Notes under the pieces: model-generated
Told to the model about the DNA's origin: nothing
The model's input: only the letters and a program-made list of their open reading frames with translations
Database searches by the model: none
In this document: piece by piece, positions 24,259 through 34,095 of the stretch
Layout: every line of letters begins with the position of its first letter
Numbering within the stretch: position 1 is the stretch's first letter
Position numbers and translations under genes: made by a program
Source of the DNA: Actinomycetes bacterium
GTDB taxonomy: Bacteria; Actinomycetota; Acidimicrobiia; Acidimicrobiales; Acidimicrobilacustridaceae
Direction: 5' to 3'
Length of the DNA stretch: 64,000 nucleotides
Assembly: GCA_029782145.1 (NCBI GenBank)
Contig: JAKOVH010000030.1
Location: 496,001 to 560,000 of the forward strand

Positions 24259-25701
24259 TCAGAAGTCGAGCGCCGACAGCTCGGGGTGCCAGGCGGCGGC
24301 GCGCTCGACCGCCCGGGCCCAGCGCTCCCGGTCGAGCGGGGCGCCGGGCTCGACCACCCGGCGGGGGTGCCAGGCGGCGGCCACGTCGTCCCAGCCGGCC
24401 CACGTGCCGACCGCCAGCCCGGCCAGGAAGGCGGCGCCGAGGGTGGTGGCCTCCACGACCGGGGAGACCTCGACCTGTCGCTGGGTGGCGTCGGCCAGCG
24501 CCTGGACGAACGTGGGGTTGTCGCTCATGCCGCCGTCGACGCGCACCGTGGGGATGGACGAGCCGGCATCGGCCTCGGCGGCGTCGACCAGGTCGGCGCC
24601 CCGCTGGGCGACGCCCTCGAGCACGGCGCGGGCGATGTGGGGCCGGCCAGTGCCGCGGGTGACGCCGAGCAGGGCGCCCCGGGCCCCGTAGTCCCAGCGG
24701 GGCGTGCCCAGCCCGAGCAGGGCCGGCACGTAGACCACGCCCTCGGTGTCGTTGCAGCCGGCGGCCAGCTCGTGGCTGGCGGCCGCGGTCGGGATGATGC
24801 CGAGGTCGTCGCGCAGCCACTCCACGTTGGTGCCGGCCGACAGCATGATGCCCTCGAGGCCCCACACGAGCTCCTCGCCGCGGCGCCACGCCACGATCGG
24901 GAACGTGCCGGCCGCGCCCCGCCCGGGGAACGCCGGCCGCTGCGGGCCCACCACCAGGTCGAGCATGGCGCCGGTGCCGAAGGTGATCTTGGCCGGGCCG
25001 GGTGCGACGCAGCCCTGGCCGACCAGGGAGGCCTGCTGGTCGCCGGCCATGCCGCACACGACGGGTGCGCCCGGCAGGGCGGTGGCTTCGGCGATGCGCC
25101 CGGTGGAGTCGACGAGGGTCGCCATGGCCGCCGCGGGGATGCGGAGCTTGTCGAGCACGGCGTGGTCCCACCCGGCGGCGTCGCCGGTGAGCAGGCCGGT
25201 CAGGCCCGCGTTGGTGGGGTCGGTGGCGTGGACCTGCCCCTCGGTGAGGTGCCACAGGATCCAGCTGTCGACCGTGCCGACGCACAGGTCGCGGCTGCGG
25301 GTGGGGTCGGCGCCGTCGAGCAGGCTCACCGCCTTGGTGGCCGACTGGTTGGGCGCGAAGCGCAGCCCTTCGCCCTGCCACACCAGGCACTCGCCCACGG
25401 TGCGCAGGTCCTGCCAGCCCAGCCCCGGTCCCACCGGGGTGCCGGTGTGGCGCTCCCACACCACGGTCGACGCCCGCTGGTTGGCGATGCCGACGCCGTC
25501 GACGGGCCCGCCCTCGGCCAGGCTGCGCCGGGCGACCTCGAGCGCGGCGTCGGCCATGGCGGTGGCGTCGAACTCGACCAGCCCGGGTGCCGGTGTGGAG
25601 GGCAGGACCTCCAACCGGTGCTCGGCGGTGACGCTGGCGTCCGGGCGCACGATGGCGGCCCGGACGCCGGACGTGCCGACGTCGATGACGAGGATGCTCA
25701 T
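24259..25701 (-). CDS. Glycerol-kinase-like FGGY carbohydrate kinase, divergent
   Basis: The 480-residue protein has the two-domain FGGY kinase architecture with the ATP loop DVGTSGVRAA at residue 8, GDQQASLVGQG (catalytic Asp) and a C-terminal RVDGGMSDNP. Compared with E. coli GlpK, glycerol contacts R83, W103 and D245 are kept. E84 is Ala (NQRAST), Y135 is Asn (PNQSATK) and F270 is Met (FGTGAML). A canonical glycerol kinase occurs elsewhere in the window at 56415. This copy sits in the glpD/AGPS-like operon, overlapping the membrane-protein gene by four bases, and may act on another polyol. Confidence 0.82.
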   Translation of the reverse strand: MSILVIDVGTSGVRAAIVRPDASVTAEHRLEVLPSTPAPGLVEFDATAMADAALEVARRSLAEGGPVDGVGIANQRASTVVWERHTGTPVGPGLGWQDLRTVGECLVWQGEGLRFAPNQSATKAVSLLDGADPTRSRDLCVGTVDSWILWHLTEGQVHATDPTNAGLTGLLTGDAAGWDHAVLDKLRIPAAAMATLVDSTGRIAEATALPGAPVVCGMAGDQQASLVGQGCVAPGPAKITFGTGAMLDLVVGPQRPAFPGRGAAGTFPIVAWRRGEELVWGLEGIMLSAGTNVEWLRDDLGIIPTAAASHELAAGCNDTEGVVYVPALLGLGTPRWDYGARGALLGVTRGTGRPHIARAVLEGVAQRGADLVDAAEADAGSSIPTVRVDGGMSDNPTFVQALADATQRQVEVSPVVEATTLGAAFLAGLAVGTWAGWDDVAAAWHPRRVVEPGAPLDRERWARAVERAAAWHPELSALDF

Positions 25702-26081
25702 CGTTCCCCCTCCGGGGGCGCGCTCTGCGCCCCCCTCCAGACGGCAACGTAGGCGCCGATGGTGCCGAGCGACGAGAAGAGCAGCGCCCCGAACACGAGG
25801 CCGATGGGGTGGGGCACCTCACGCGTGGCGATCAGGTACACCACCTCGGCGCCCAGGAACGTCACCAGACCGGCGACGGCGCCGTGCACCAGCGGCTGCG
25901 GGGGCAGGGCCCGGGCCGCCCCGTAGCCGGCGAGGGCGCCCGAGAAGGTGATCACCGCCAGCATCACGCCCGCCATGGCCGTGCCCTCGAAGACCGTGCG
26001 CTGGAGCACGGCGGCGGGCAGGGCGAAACACAGCCCCGCCACCGCCCCGGCCACCACGGTGCGGCGGTCGAGGACGGTCAC
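25698..26081 (-). CDS. Small four-helix membrane protein in the glpD operon
   Basis: The 127-residue product consists of four hydrophobic helices: VVAGAVAGLCFALPAA, AMAGVMLAVITFSGALAGYG, LVHGAVAGLVTFLGAEVVYLI and GLVFGALLFSSLGTIGAYVA. No family is recognised. The GTG start overlaps the flavoprotein stop (GTGA) and its own stop overlaps the kinase ATG (ATGA). It is therefore translationally locked between the two and probably anchors or supplies one of them at the membrane. Confidence 0.7.
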   Translation of the reverse strand: MTVLDRRTVVAGAVAGLCFALPAAVLQRTVFEGTAMAGVMLAVITFSGALAGYGAARALPPQPLVHGAVAGLVTFLGAEVVYLIATREVPHPIGLVFGALLFSSLGTIGAYVAVWRGAQSAPPEGER

Positions 26082-27652
26082 GCGCTGGCTCCGGGGAGGT
26101 CGGGGAGGTCGGGCGGGTCGGGGAAGGGGACCGCGCCGAACGGCGAGGCGAGCCCCAGCTTGCCCGGGTTGAGGATGCCCGTGGGGTCGAGGGCCTCCTT
26201 GAGCGCGTCGAGCACGCCGGTGGCGCCCGGCCCGAGGGCGTCGGCCACGAAGCGGGCGCGGTTGAGCCCGACGCCGTGGTGGTGGCTGAGCGAGCCGCCG
26301 TGGGCCAGCGCCGTGCGGGTGCCCGCGTCCCAGCAGCCGAGGTAGAGGGCGTCGCGGCCCGCGGCGGTGGCCTCCGGGGGCTGGCCGGCGAAGGTGAAGT
26401 AGAGGCAGGCGCCCTCGGGGTAGCTGTGCGACAGGTGCGCCGAGGAGGCGAGCACGCCCGGCACGGCGGCGATGGCGTCGCGCACGGCGACGTACAGCTC
26501 GCCCAGCCGGTGCCATCGCGCCGTCAGCTCCATGGTGTCGACGACGTAGCCCCGGGAGATGAGCGCCTCGAGGGCGGTGACGTCGTTGCGGTGGGCGAGC
26601 CAGCGCTCGACCAGGGCGTCGTCGAGGCGCGCCGCTGACGCGCACGCGTCGGCGGTGATGGTGGCGGCGGCGTCGACCACGACCTGGTCGCCCTCGTCGA
26701 ACACCAGCAGCACGGCCTGGTCGCCGGTGCCGTAGGAGCGGTCGGCCTCGACGGCGTCGTAGAGGCGCAGGGCGGCGGGCGACAGGCCGCGCTGCACGAT
26801 GCGCCGGCAGGCGTCGGCCCCCTCGGCGAAGGAGGCGAAGCCGTAGGCCGCCCGGTGCTCGGCCGACGGCACCGGCCACGCTCGCAGGCGGGCCGCGGTG
26901 ATGACGCCCAGCGTGCCCTCCGAGCCGACGAACAGCTGGGTCAGGTCGGGCCCGACGGCCTGGCGGGCGTGCCCGCCCGTGCGCACCTCGGTGCCGTCGG
27001 CGAGCACCACGTCGAGGCCGACGACGAGGTCCTCGGCCTTGCCGTAGCGGTTCGACAGCTGCCCGGCGCCGCGGCACGCGAGCCACCCGCCGACCGTCGA
27101 CAGGGTGATCGACTGCGGCCAGTGGCCGACCGTGAGCCCGTGGTCGGCGCGCAGCTGCTGCTCGAGGCGATCGCCGAAGGTGCCGGCGAGCACGTCGACG
27201 ACCAGGTCGTCGCGGTCGACCGAGCGGATGCCGGCCAGCCCGCAGAGGTCGAGCACCACCCCACCGAAGAGGGGCACCGACCCGCCCACCACCCCGCTGC
27301 GGCCGGCCGCCGGGGTGACCGGCACGCGGGCCTCCCGGCACATGCGCAGGATGGCGGGCACCTGGGAGGCGTCGTCCGGGCGCACCACCGCGCCGGCCAG
27401 CCCACCCACCTGGTCGTCGGTCGCCCAGGTCATGGCGAGCGGCCACCAGTCGCGGCTGGCCTCCGCCCGGGCGGCGGGCTCGAGCGCCACGGCGGCGCCG
27501 GTGGCCCGGAGGCGCTCGACGAGCGCGTCACCCACCTCGACGGCCGCGGTGCCCCACCGGGCCGTGGCGGCGGCCGGGTCGGGGAGCGCGATGGGCGGGG
27601 TCGGCCGGCCCGGTCCCGGCTCGACGGGCAGCTGGCTCGACGGGCCGGCCAT
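26078..27652 (-). CDS. AGPS-like FAD-binding oxidase (alkyl-DHAP synthase / GlcD family)
   Basis: The 524-residue protein has an N-terminal PCMH-type FAD domain (VPVTPAAGRSGVVGGSVPL; HWPQSITLSTVGGWLACRG; LSNRYGKAEDLVVGLDVVLA). A C-terminal FAD-oxidase_C cap follows. The SHHHGVGLNRARF segment matches the triple-histidine active-site loop of alkyldihydroxyacetone-phosphate synthase, and the tail has DPTGILNPGKLG. AGPS swaps an acyl for an alkyl chain on DHAP to start ether-lipid synthesis; related members are glycolate or lactate dehydrogenases. Its ATG overlaps the glpD stop by one base. M. tuberculosis likewise has an AGPS-like gene (Rv2251) near glpD1. Confidence 0.85.
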   Translation of the reverse strand: MAGPSSQLPVEPGPGRPTPPIALPDPAAATARWGTAAVEVGDALVERLRATGAAVALEPAARAEASRDWWPLAMTWATDDQVGGLAGAVVRPDDASQVPAILRMCREARVPVTPAAGRSGVVGGSVPLFGGVVLDLCGLAGIRSVDRDDLVVDVLAGTFGDRLEQQLRADHGLTVGHWPQSITLSTVGGWLACRGAGQLSNRYGKAEDLVVGLDVVLADGTEVRTGGHARQAVGPDLTQLFVGSEGTLGVITAARLRAWPVPSAEHRAAYGFASFAEGADACRRIVQRGLSPAALRLYDAVEADRSYGTGDQAVLLVFDEGDQVVVDAAATITADACASAARLDDALVERWLAHRNDVTALEALISRGYVVDTMELTARWHRLGELYVAVRDAIAAVPGVLASSAHLSHSYPEGACLYFTFAGQPPEATAAGRDALYLGCWDAGTRTALAHGGSLSHHHGVGLNRARFVADALGPGATGVLDALKEALDPTGILNPGKLGLASPFGAVPFPDPPDLPDLPGASA

Positions 27653-29346
27653 CAGGCACCCAGCGCGGCGTCGAGGGCGACTTCGGGCAGGTGGGGCGCT
27701 TCGCGCTCCTCGGTGACCAACGCCCGGTAGGCCTCGGCCTGGCGGCGCTGCTCGGCGCTGTCCCACCCGAGCGCCGGGCCGATGAGCGCGGCGACGGCGT
27801 CGGCCGCCCGGGCCGAGTCGTCGCGGGCGAGCAGCCGTGACCGGGTGCGCCGGCTGAGCACGTCGTCGACCGAGCGGGCCATCTCGTAGCGCACGCCGAA
27901 CAGCGCCTCGGCTCGCAGGTAGGGCAGGCCGGGCACGAGCGGCTCGGCGAGCGCAGGGTCGGCCTCGGCCATGGCCAGCACGGTGCGGGCGTCGGCCCCG
28001 TAGCGGTCGGCGAGGTGGCGCACCACGTCGGCGCCGAGCGGCGAGAGCCGGTCGGCCTCGGCCACCACCTCGTCGTAGCCGTCGGCCCCGTGGAGGCGCA
28101 GGCGGCGGGTGCGGCTGTGGCGCCGGGCCCGTTCGAGCACGCCCGCGTCGAGCACCTCGTCGAGGACGGCGTCGACGGTGTCGGCGGCCATCTCCCGGTA
28201 GGTCGTGAGCTTCCCGCCGGTGATGGTGACCACGCCCGAGGGCGAGCAGTGGACGTGGTGGCGCCGGGACAGGTCGGCGGTGCGCCCCGACGCCTCGGGG
28301 TCGGCGACCAGGGGCCGCAGCCCCGCCCACGTGCCGACGATGTCGGCCTCGGTGACCTCGGTGGTGATCGACCCGTTGAGCGCCCGCAGCAGGTAGGCCA
28401 CGTCGTCGGCAGTGCACTGCGGGTCGTCGAGGGGGCCGTCGTAGTCGGTGTCGGTGGTGCCCACGAAGCTGAAGTCACCCCACGGCACCACGAACACCGA
28501 GCGCTTGTCGCCCGGCACGGGGATCACCGCGGCGATGTCGTTGCGGACCTTGTGCCACGGCACGGTGATGTGCACGCCCTTGGCGGGGCGGATCGTGTGG
28601 GGCCGGCCGGGCTCGTCGAGGGCCCTCACCTGGTCGGCCCACACGCCCGTGGCGTTCGCCACCGCGTCGGTGGCCACCTCGACGTCGTGGCCGTCGGCGC
28701 GCACGGTGAGCGACCGCACCCGGCCGGCGTCGTCCTTGGTCAGGCCGGTGACCTCGGCGCCGTTGACCACCACCGCCCCGAAGCGCAGGGCCGCGGTGCG
28801 GGCCACGGTGACGCACAGCCGGGCGTCGTCGGCCCGGGCGTCGTAGTAGAGGTAGGAGGGCATCAACCGGTCGGCGGGCAGGGTGGGGAAGTGGTCGAGC
28901 GCCTCCCGGGCCGACACCCGCTTGTGCAGCTTGCCGATGCGCAGCCCGCCGGTGAGGTCGTACATCCACATGGCGCTGCCCATGGCCCGGGCCAGCTTGC
29001 GGCTCACCACGCCGTCCTTGGAGAACACGGGGATGAGGAACGGCAGCACCTTCACCAGATGCGGGGCGTTGCGGCGCAGCACCTGGCGCTCGGCCAACGC
29101 CTCGTACACCAGGCGCACGTCGCCCTGCTGCAGGTAGCGCAGGCCGCCGTGGACCAGCTTGGAGGACTTCGACGAGGTGCCCGACGCGAAGTCGTCGCGC
29201 TCGACCAGCGCGGTGCGCAGCCCCCGCGACGCGGCGTCGAGGGCGCAACCCACGCCGGTGATCCCGCCACCGACCACGACCACGTCGAACCGGGTGTCGC
29301 CGAGGCGACGGAGCGCGTCGGCACGGTCGAAGGCCCCAGGCATCAT
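27652..29346 (-). CDS. glpD: Glycerol-3-phosphate dehydrogenase (FAD, aerobic type)
   Basis: The 564-residue protein has the FAD dinucleotide motif [21 protein letters not shown] at residue ~20, then [20 protein letters not shown]. It carries the substrate-domain segments [22 protein letters not shown] and [11 protein letters not shown], all typical of GlpD. It oxidises sn-glycerol 3-phosphate to DHAP and passes electrons to quinone at the membrane. The C-terminal helical DAO_C domain is complete. TAGGCT lies seven bases before the first of two tandem ATGs. It is first in the operon glpD - AGPS-like - membrane - kinase - cupredoxin. Confidence 0.93.
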   Translation of the reverse strand: MMPGAFDRADALRRLGDTRFDVVVVGGGITGVGCALDAASRGLRTALVERDDFASGTSSKSSKLVHGGLRYLQQGDVRLVYEALAERQVLRRNAPHLVKVLPFLIPVFSKDGVVSRKLARAMGSAMWMYDLTGGLRIGKLHKRVSAREALDHFPTLPADRLMPSYLYYDARADDARLCVTVARTAALRFGAVVVNGAEVTGLTKDDAGRVRSLTVRADGHDVEVATDAVANATGVWADQVRALDEPGRPHTIRPAKGVHITVPWHKVRNDIAAVIPVPGDKRSVFVVPWGDFSFVGTTDTDYDGPLDDPQCTADDVAYLLRALNGSITTEVTEADIVGTWAGLRPLVADPEASGRTADLSRRHHVHCSPSGVVTITGGKLTTYREMAADTVDAVLDEVLDAGVLERARRHSRTRRLRLHGADGYDEVVAEADRLSPLGADVVRHLADRYGADARTVLAMAEADPALAEPLVPGLPYLRAEALFGVRYEMARSVDDVLSRRTRSRLLARDDSARAADAVAALIGPALGWDSAEQRRQAEAYRALVTEEREAPHLPEVALDAALGA

Positions 29347-29353
29347 GGCGCCG

Positions 29354-29359
29354 AGCCTA
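29354..29359 (-). promoter_or_regulatory. -10 hexamer TAGGCT, leaderless glpD operon
   Basis: TAGGCT ends seven bases before the glpD ATG at 29346. Confidence 0.45.
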
Positions 29360-29492
29360 GGCCGGTCACCCGGAGCGGCATGGGGCGAGACGGCTGGGTA
29401 CGATCCGCCCGAGAGAGGTCCCGACGGGCGAGGGTCGCTGGACTGGCGCACGCGGGGCCGACGAGCAGCACCCGGGCCCGACCCGGTACCCA

Positions 29493-29519
29493 CCGTCCGC
29501 CCACCCACGCGGCGGACGG
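29493..29519 (+). promoter_or_regulatory. Hairpin in the leader of the rubrerythrin gene
   Basis: CCGTCCGCC at 29493-29501 pairs perfectly with 29511-29519 around a 9-base loop, 30 bases upstream of the rubrerythrin ATG. A TACGAT hexamer at 29398-29403 would put it in a ~140-base leader, so it could attenuate or stabilise the message. Confidence 0.4.
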
Positions 29520-29549
29520 CCGACCCCTCACGAGGAGACGTGCACCCGC

Positions 29550-29969
<420 letters not shown>

Positions 29970-29994
29970 CCGGCCCCTGGCCCGAGTGCTGAGC

Positions 29995-30032
29995 CGTCCG
30001 GTGGCCGCCCCACGGTGGGCGGCCACCGGACG
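29995..30032 (+). terminator. Very stable hairpin after rubrerythrin
   Basis: A perfect 16-base stem (29995-30010 with 30017-30032, loop CACGGT) separates rubrerythrin from the Fe-S protein gene. It could terminate most transcripts, giving more rubrerythrin than downstream proteins. Confidence 0.65.
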
Positions 30033-30077
30033 TCCGCGCCGGATCCCGGACCCACCCGCTCCCGAGAGGCGCCCCCC

Positions 30078-31394
30078 GTGACCACGACGTACGACCCCTT
30101 CCACCCCAGGTACTTCGACGAAGCCGACCTGCGCGAGGAGCTCACCCGGGTCTACGACCTCTGCCACGGCTGCCGGCTCTGCTTCAAGTTCTGCACCGCC
30201 TTCCCGACGCTGTTCGAGCTCGTCGACCGCCACGACGACCAGGACGCGGCCCGCATGACGCCGGCCGAGCAGGACCGCGTGGTCGACGAGTGCTTCAACT
30301 GCAAGCTCTGCTACGTCAACTGCCCCTACATCCCGGGCCAGAGCGAGTGGAACCTCGACTTCCCCCGCCTGATGCTGCGAGCCCAGCAGGCCCGGGCCCG
30401 CAACGGCCGGCTGTCGCGCCGCGAGCGGCTCCAGAACCAGGCGCTGGGCCGCACCGACCTGCTGGGCAAGGTCTCCTCGGGCCCGGCCGCCCCGCTCGCC
30501 AACGCCGCCGTCTCCCGGCCCGGCTCGGTGCCCCGCCGGCTGATGGAGAAGGCCGTCGGCATCGCCGCCGAGCGCATCCTGCCGCCCTACGCCCGCCAGC
30601 GCTTCTCGACCTGGTTCACGAAGCGCCGCGGCCCCGAGCGCCGCACCGTCGAGCAGGCGCAGGGGCAGGTGGCGCTGTTCCCCACCTGCCTCGTCGAGTA
30701 CCAGAACCCGGCGATCGGCAAGGACCTGGTGAGGGTCTACGAGCGCAACGGCATCGAGTGCTCGCTGCCCGAGGGCCAGGTGTGCTGCGGCGCCCCGTGG
30801 CTTCACGAGGGCGAGGTCGACAGGTTCGTCGCCCAGGGCCGCACGAACGTGCGGGTGCTGGCCGACGCCATGCGCGCCGGCCGCGACATCGTCGTGCCCC
30901 AGCCCACGTGCAGCTACGTGCTCAAGCACGACTACGTCGACTACATCGGCGGGCCCGACGCCGAGCTGGTGGCCGCCCACACCCACGACGCCGCCGAGTA
31001 CCTGTGGGAGGTGCACAAGGGCGACGGCACCGCGCTCGACACCGACTTCCCCGGCGAGGTGCCCGAGCAGGTCACCTACCACGCGCCGTGCCACCTGCGG
31101 GCCCAGAACATCGGCTACCGCAGCCGCGACCTCATGCAGCTGGCCGGCACGAAGGTCAGCGTGGTGGCCGAGTGCTCCGCCATCGACGGCACGTGGGGCT
31201 ACCGCGAGCAGAACTACGAGAACAGCCGCAAGATCGCCAAGAAGATGGCCGACGCCATCGAGGCGGCCGGCAACGACGTCGTCACCGGCGACTGCCACCT
31301 CGCCAACGGCGGCATCCTGCAGGAGACGGGCCGCCAGCCGGTGCACCCGCTGCAGCTGGTGGCCCGCGCCTACGGCATCCCCGAGGAGGACTGA
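30078..31394 (+). CDS. GlpC/HdrD-like Fe-S oxidoreductase subunit (two 4Fe-4S, two CCG domains)
   Basis: The 438-residue protein has two N-terminal 4Fe-4S sites ([11 protein letters not shown] with a following Cys-Pro-type site, [13 protein letters not shown]) and two cysteine-rich CCG domains ([27 protein letters not shown] with a later [10 protein letters not shown]). This is the build of GlpC, GlcF and HdrD subunits that accept electrons from a flavoprotein. Here it partners rubrerythrin and DUF3501 rather than glpA/B, so it may feed electrons to rubrerythrin. The flavoproteins across the divergent gap are alternative partners. GTG start at 30078. Confidence 0.88.
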   Translation: MTTTYDPFHPRYFDEADLREELTRVYDLCHGCRLCFKFCTAFPTLFELVDRHDDQDAARMTPAEQDRVVDECFNCKLCYVNCPYIPGQSEWNLDFPRLMLRAQQARARNGRLSRRERLQNQALGRTDLLGKVSSGPAAPLANAAVSRPGSVPRRLMEKAVGIAAERILPPYARQRFSTWFTKRRGPERRTVEQAQGQVALFPTCLVEYQNPAIGKDLVRVYERNGIECSLPEGQVCCGAPWLHEGEVDRFVAQGRTNVRVLADAMRAGRDIVVPQPTCSYVLKHDYVDYIGGPDAELVAAHTHDAAEYLWEVHKGDGTALDTDFPGEVPEQVTYHAPCHLRAQNIGYRSRDLMQLAGTKVSVVAECSAIDGTWGYREQNYENSRKIAKKMADAIEAAGNDVVTGDCHLANGGILQETGRQPVHPLQLVARAYGIPEED

Positions 31395-31399
31395 TCCCC

Positions 31400-31993
31400 A
31401 TGGCGAAGCTCACCCTCGCCGACATCGCCGACCTGCGGGCCTACGAGCGCGAGCGGGAGGAGTTCCGGGCCCGCATCATCGAGCTCAAGGGGCGCCGGCG
31501 GGTGCACGTCGGGCCGTTCCTGACGTTCGTGTTCGAGAACCGCGACACGATCCGGTTCCAGATCCAGGAGATGGCCCGGGTCGAGAAGATCATCTCCGAC
31601 GAGGGGATCGAGGCCGAGCTGCGCGCCTACAACCCGCTCATCCCTGAGCCGGGCCAGCTCTCGACCACGATGTTCATCGAGCTCACCACCGAGGCGCAGC
31701 TGCGCGAGTGGCTCCCGAAGCTGGTGGGCATCGAGCGCCAGGTCGAGCTGCGGGTCGGGCCCGCCGCTGAGACGGTGCCCTGCACGGTCGACCCCGACCA
31801 CGAGAAGCAGCTCACCCGCGACGAGATCACCGCGTCGGTGCACTACGTGACGTTCGCCCTCACCGACGCCCAGGTGGCCGCCTTCGCCGAGGGCCCGGTG
31901 GTGCTGGCCGTCACCCATCCGGCGTACCGCCACGAGCTCGAGCTCACCGAGGCCACCCGCGCCGAGCTGCTCACCGACCTGCGGGGCGGCTGA
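31400..31993 (+). CDS. DUF3501 family protein
   Basis: The 197-residue protein matches DUF3501: [60 protein letters not shown] and VHYVTFALT. The family is known mainly for its constant company with rubrerythrin and a GlpC-like Fe-S protein, and has no proven activity. It starts five bases after the Fe-S gene stop, so it is in the same operon. It has no signal peptide or membrane segment. Confidence 0.88.
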   Translation: MAKLTLADIADLRAYEREREEFRARIIELKGRRRVHVGPFLTFVFENRDTIRFQIQEMARVEKIISDEGIEAELRAYNPLIPEPGQLSTTMFIELTTEAQLREWLPKLVGIERQVELRVGPAAETVPCTVDPDHEKQLTRDEITASVHYVTFALTDAQVAAFAEGPVVLAVTHPAYRHELELTEATRAELLTDLRGG

Positions 31994-32098
31994 CCGGGCC
32001 GAAGGTCCCGAACTCGTTTTGTGTCGCAGCCGCGACCGGTGAGATGCTCCACGTTCCGCCCCAGACACCCCCCGCACCGGAGGAGCCGAGCTCTCCCG

Positions 32099-32335
32099 AT
32101 GAACCTCTCGTGGCGCTCCAAGGCCGCCTGCCAGGGTCTCGCCCCCGACATCTTCTATCCCTCCACCGAGGACGACGCCGACGCCGAGCCGGCGAAGGTG
32201 GTCTGCGGGGAGTGCCCGGTCCGGGAGGCCTGCCTCGAGCACGCCCTCGCCGTGCGCGAGAAGGACGGCATCTGGGGAGGGGCGACCGAGCGTGAGCGGC
32301 GCCGTATCATCCGCCAGCGCCGCCGCACCGCCTGA
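32099..32335 (+). CDS. WhiB-family Fe-S transcription factor
   Basis: The 78-residue protein has the four WhiB cysteines (SKAACQGL, then VVCGECPVREACLEHA) that hold a 4Fe-4S cluster. The G-I-W-G-G turn (DGIWGGATERE) and a basic C-terminus (RRRIIRQRRR) for DNA or sigma-factor contact follow. This is the short WhiB2/WhmD-like type. ATG at 32099 is preceded by GGAGGAG. WhiB proteins bind the housekeeping sigma factor region 4 and respond to redox or NO. It lies just upstream of trpD but its own leader suggests independent transcription. Confidence 0.93.
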   Translation: MNLSWRSKAACQGLAPDIFYPSTEDDADAEPAKVVCGECPVREACLEHALAVREKDGIWGGATERERRRIIRQRRRTA

Positions 32336-32384
32336 GCCCGCCTCGGCGCACGCTGCGGCTCAGGCGACCCGCGAGGAGCACGCA

Positions 32385-33473
32385 GTGACCGACCGGCCCG
32401 ACCCGAGCGACCCCGAGCCCTTCGTCGGGTGGCGGCAGGTGCTCGGCGCCCTCACCGCGGGGCGCGATCTCACGGCCGGCCAGGCCGCGGCCGCCATGGG
32501 CCAGATCCTCGACGGCGAGGCCACCGACGCCCAGATCGCCGCGTTCATCGTGGCGCTGCGCATGAAGGGCGAGGCGCCCGACGAGGTGGCGGGCATGGTC
32601 GACGCCATGCTGGCGGCCGCCGCGCCGATCTCGCTGCCCGAGGGCCCCGAGCCGATCGACATCGTCGGCACCGGCGGGGCGCCGAGCGGGCGGGCCCACG
32701 CCCTCAACGTGTCGACCATGGCCAGCCTGGTCGCGGCCGGGGCCGGCGCCCGGGTGGTCAAGCACGGCAACCGGCGGGCCTCGTCGACGTCGGGCTCGGC
32801 CGACCTGTTCGAGGCGCTGGGCGTGGTGCTCGAGCTCGACGGCGCCGGCGTGGCGCGGTGCGTGGCCCAGAGCGGCATCGGGTTCTGCTTCGCCCGGGCG
32901 TTCCACCCAGCGATGCGCCACGCCGGCCCGGTGCGCGCCGAGCTGGGCGTGCCCACCGTGTTCAACTTCCTGGGCCCGCTGGCCAACCCGGCTGGGGTGC
33001 GGCGCCAGGTCATCGGTGTGAGCGACGCCCGGGTGGCGCCGGTCGTGGTGGGCGTGCTGCAGCGCCGCGGGGCGCCCCGGGCGATGGTCGTCACCGGCGA
33101 CGACGGCATGGACGAGCTCACCACCACCGGCCCCACCACGATCCACGAGCTGCGCGACGGTGAGGTCGCCACGACCCGCTTCGACCCCCGCGACATCGGC
33201 CTGTCGGTGGTGCCGGTCGAGGCCGTCGCCGGCGGCGACCCGGCGGCCAACGTCGAGATCACCCGGCGCGTGTTCGCCGGCGAGCGCGGACCGCACCGCG
33301 ACATCGTGTGCCTGAACGCCGGCGCCGCGCTGGTGGTGGCGGGGATGGCCGACGACCTCGCGGCCGGCGCTCAGCTGGCCGGCGAGGCGATCGACTCCGG
33401 CGCCGCCGCCGACGTGCTCGACCGGATGGTCAGGGCGTCTCGTGCCGCGGCGGGAGCTCCGCCGGCGGGCTGA
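32385..33473 (+). CDS. trpD: Anthranilate phosphoribosyltransferase
   Basis: The 362-residue enzyme joins anthranilate to PRPP in tryptophan synthesis. The PRPP-binding IVGTGGAPSGRAHALNVSTM, the KHGNRRASSTSGSADLFEAL segment and the FARAFHPAMRHAGPVRAELG anthranilate site are intact, as is DELTTTGPT. I use the GTG at 32385 after GCGAGGAG; an upstream in-frame ATG at 32292 lies inside the WhiB gene. No other trp gene is adjacent, so the pathway is scattered. The last 44 bases overlap the convergent membrane-protein gene. Confidence 0.94.
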   Translation: MTDRPDPSDPEPFVGWRQVLGALTAGRDLTAGQAAAAMGQILDGEATDAQIAAFIVALRMKGEAPDEVAGMVDAMLAAAAPISLPEGPEPIDIVGTGGAPSGRAHALNVSTMASLVAAGAGARVVKHGNRRASSTSGSADLFEALGVVLELDGAGVARCVAQSGIGFCFARAFHPAMRHAGPVRAELGVPTVFNFLGPLANPAGVRRQVIGVSDARVAPVVVGVLQRRGAPRAMVVTGDDGMDELTTTGPTTIHELRDGEVATTRFDPRDIGLSVVPVEAVAGGDPAANVEITRRVFAGERGPHRDIVCLNAGAALVVAGMADDLAAGAQLAGEAIDSGAAADVLDRMVRASRAAAGAPPAG

Positions 33474-34083
33474 ACCGCGCCGTGGTCACCTCGCTGGTGG
33501 TCGGCAGCACGGCGTCGACGTCGACCAGCCCCGCCGCCCGCTCGATGGCGGTGAGCTCCGCCTGGGCCTCGTCGAGCAGGTCGAGCTGCCGGGCGATGGC
33601 CGCCAGCACCTCCGGTGGCTGGCGGGTGGCCTCCCAGCCCGACGACGGAGTGCCCTCGGGTCGGGCGCTCAGGCGGCTCAGGCGCACCGACAGCTGCTCG
33701 ACCTCTTCGACCTGCTCGCCGAGGGAGCGCACCAGCGAGCGGCGCTGGCCGCGAGGGTGCCGGGCGGCGATCACCAGGTGGTGGTCGAGCTCGACGGCCT
33801 GGTACTCGAGCTCGCGGCGCAGGTCGTCGACGGACGCCGCGCCGATGGCCTGCCCGGTGTGGCTCGGCGCCAGGTGGATCTCGGCGACCGCCCCCTGGAG
33901 GCGCCGGTGCAGGCGGGCCGGAGCTGTCGGGGCCCAGAGCCACGTGACGGGGGCCGGGCTGCGCACGGCGGGGCTGACCCGGTTGCGGCGGTGCAGGCGC
34001 CACCGCAGGATGGTGGCCACCACCACGAGCAGCACGATCCAGGTGGCCAGGAACGCCAGCAGCCAGAGCACGACCTCGCGCAT
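33430..34083 (-). CDS. Membrane-anchored hypothetical protein with helical cytoplasmic domain
   Basis: The 217-residue protein has one N-terminal transmembrane helix (MREVVLWLLAFLATWIVLLV) followed by a basic stop-transfer (RWRLHRRNR). A mostly helical, charged domain follows (DDLRRELEYQAVELDHHLVIAA; LVRSLGEQVEEVEQLSVRL). No family is recognised. TAGCCT lies six bases before the ATG, supporting this start and a leaderless transcript. It lies between trpD (convergent) and the DnaQ-UvrC gene on the same strand, whose stop is ten bases upstream. Confidence 0.72.
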   Translation of the reverse strand: MREVVLWLLAFLATWIVLLVVVATILRWRLHRRNRVSPAVRSPAPVTWLWAPTAPARLHRRLQGAVAEIHLAPSHTGQAIGAASVDDLRRELEYQAVELDHHLVIAARHPRGQRRSLVRSLGEQVEEVEQLSVRLSRLSARPEGTPSSGWEATRQPPEVLAAIARQLDLLDEAQAELTAIERAAGLVDVDAVLPTTSEVTTARFSPPAELPPRHETP

Positions 34084-34089
34084 GGGCTC

Positions 34090-34095
34090 AGGCTA
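34090..34095 (-). promoter_or_regulatory. -10 hexamer TAGCCT, leaderless membrane protein gene
   Basis: TAGCCT ends six bases before the ATG at 34083. It overlaps the stop codon of the upstream exonuclease gene. Confidence 0.4.
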
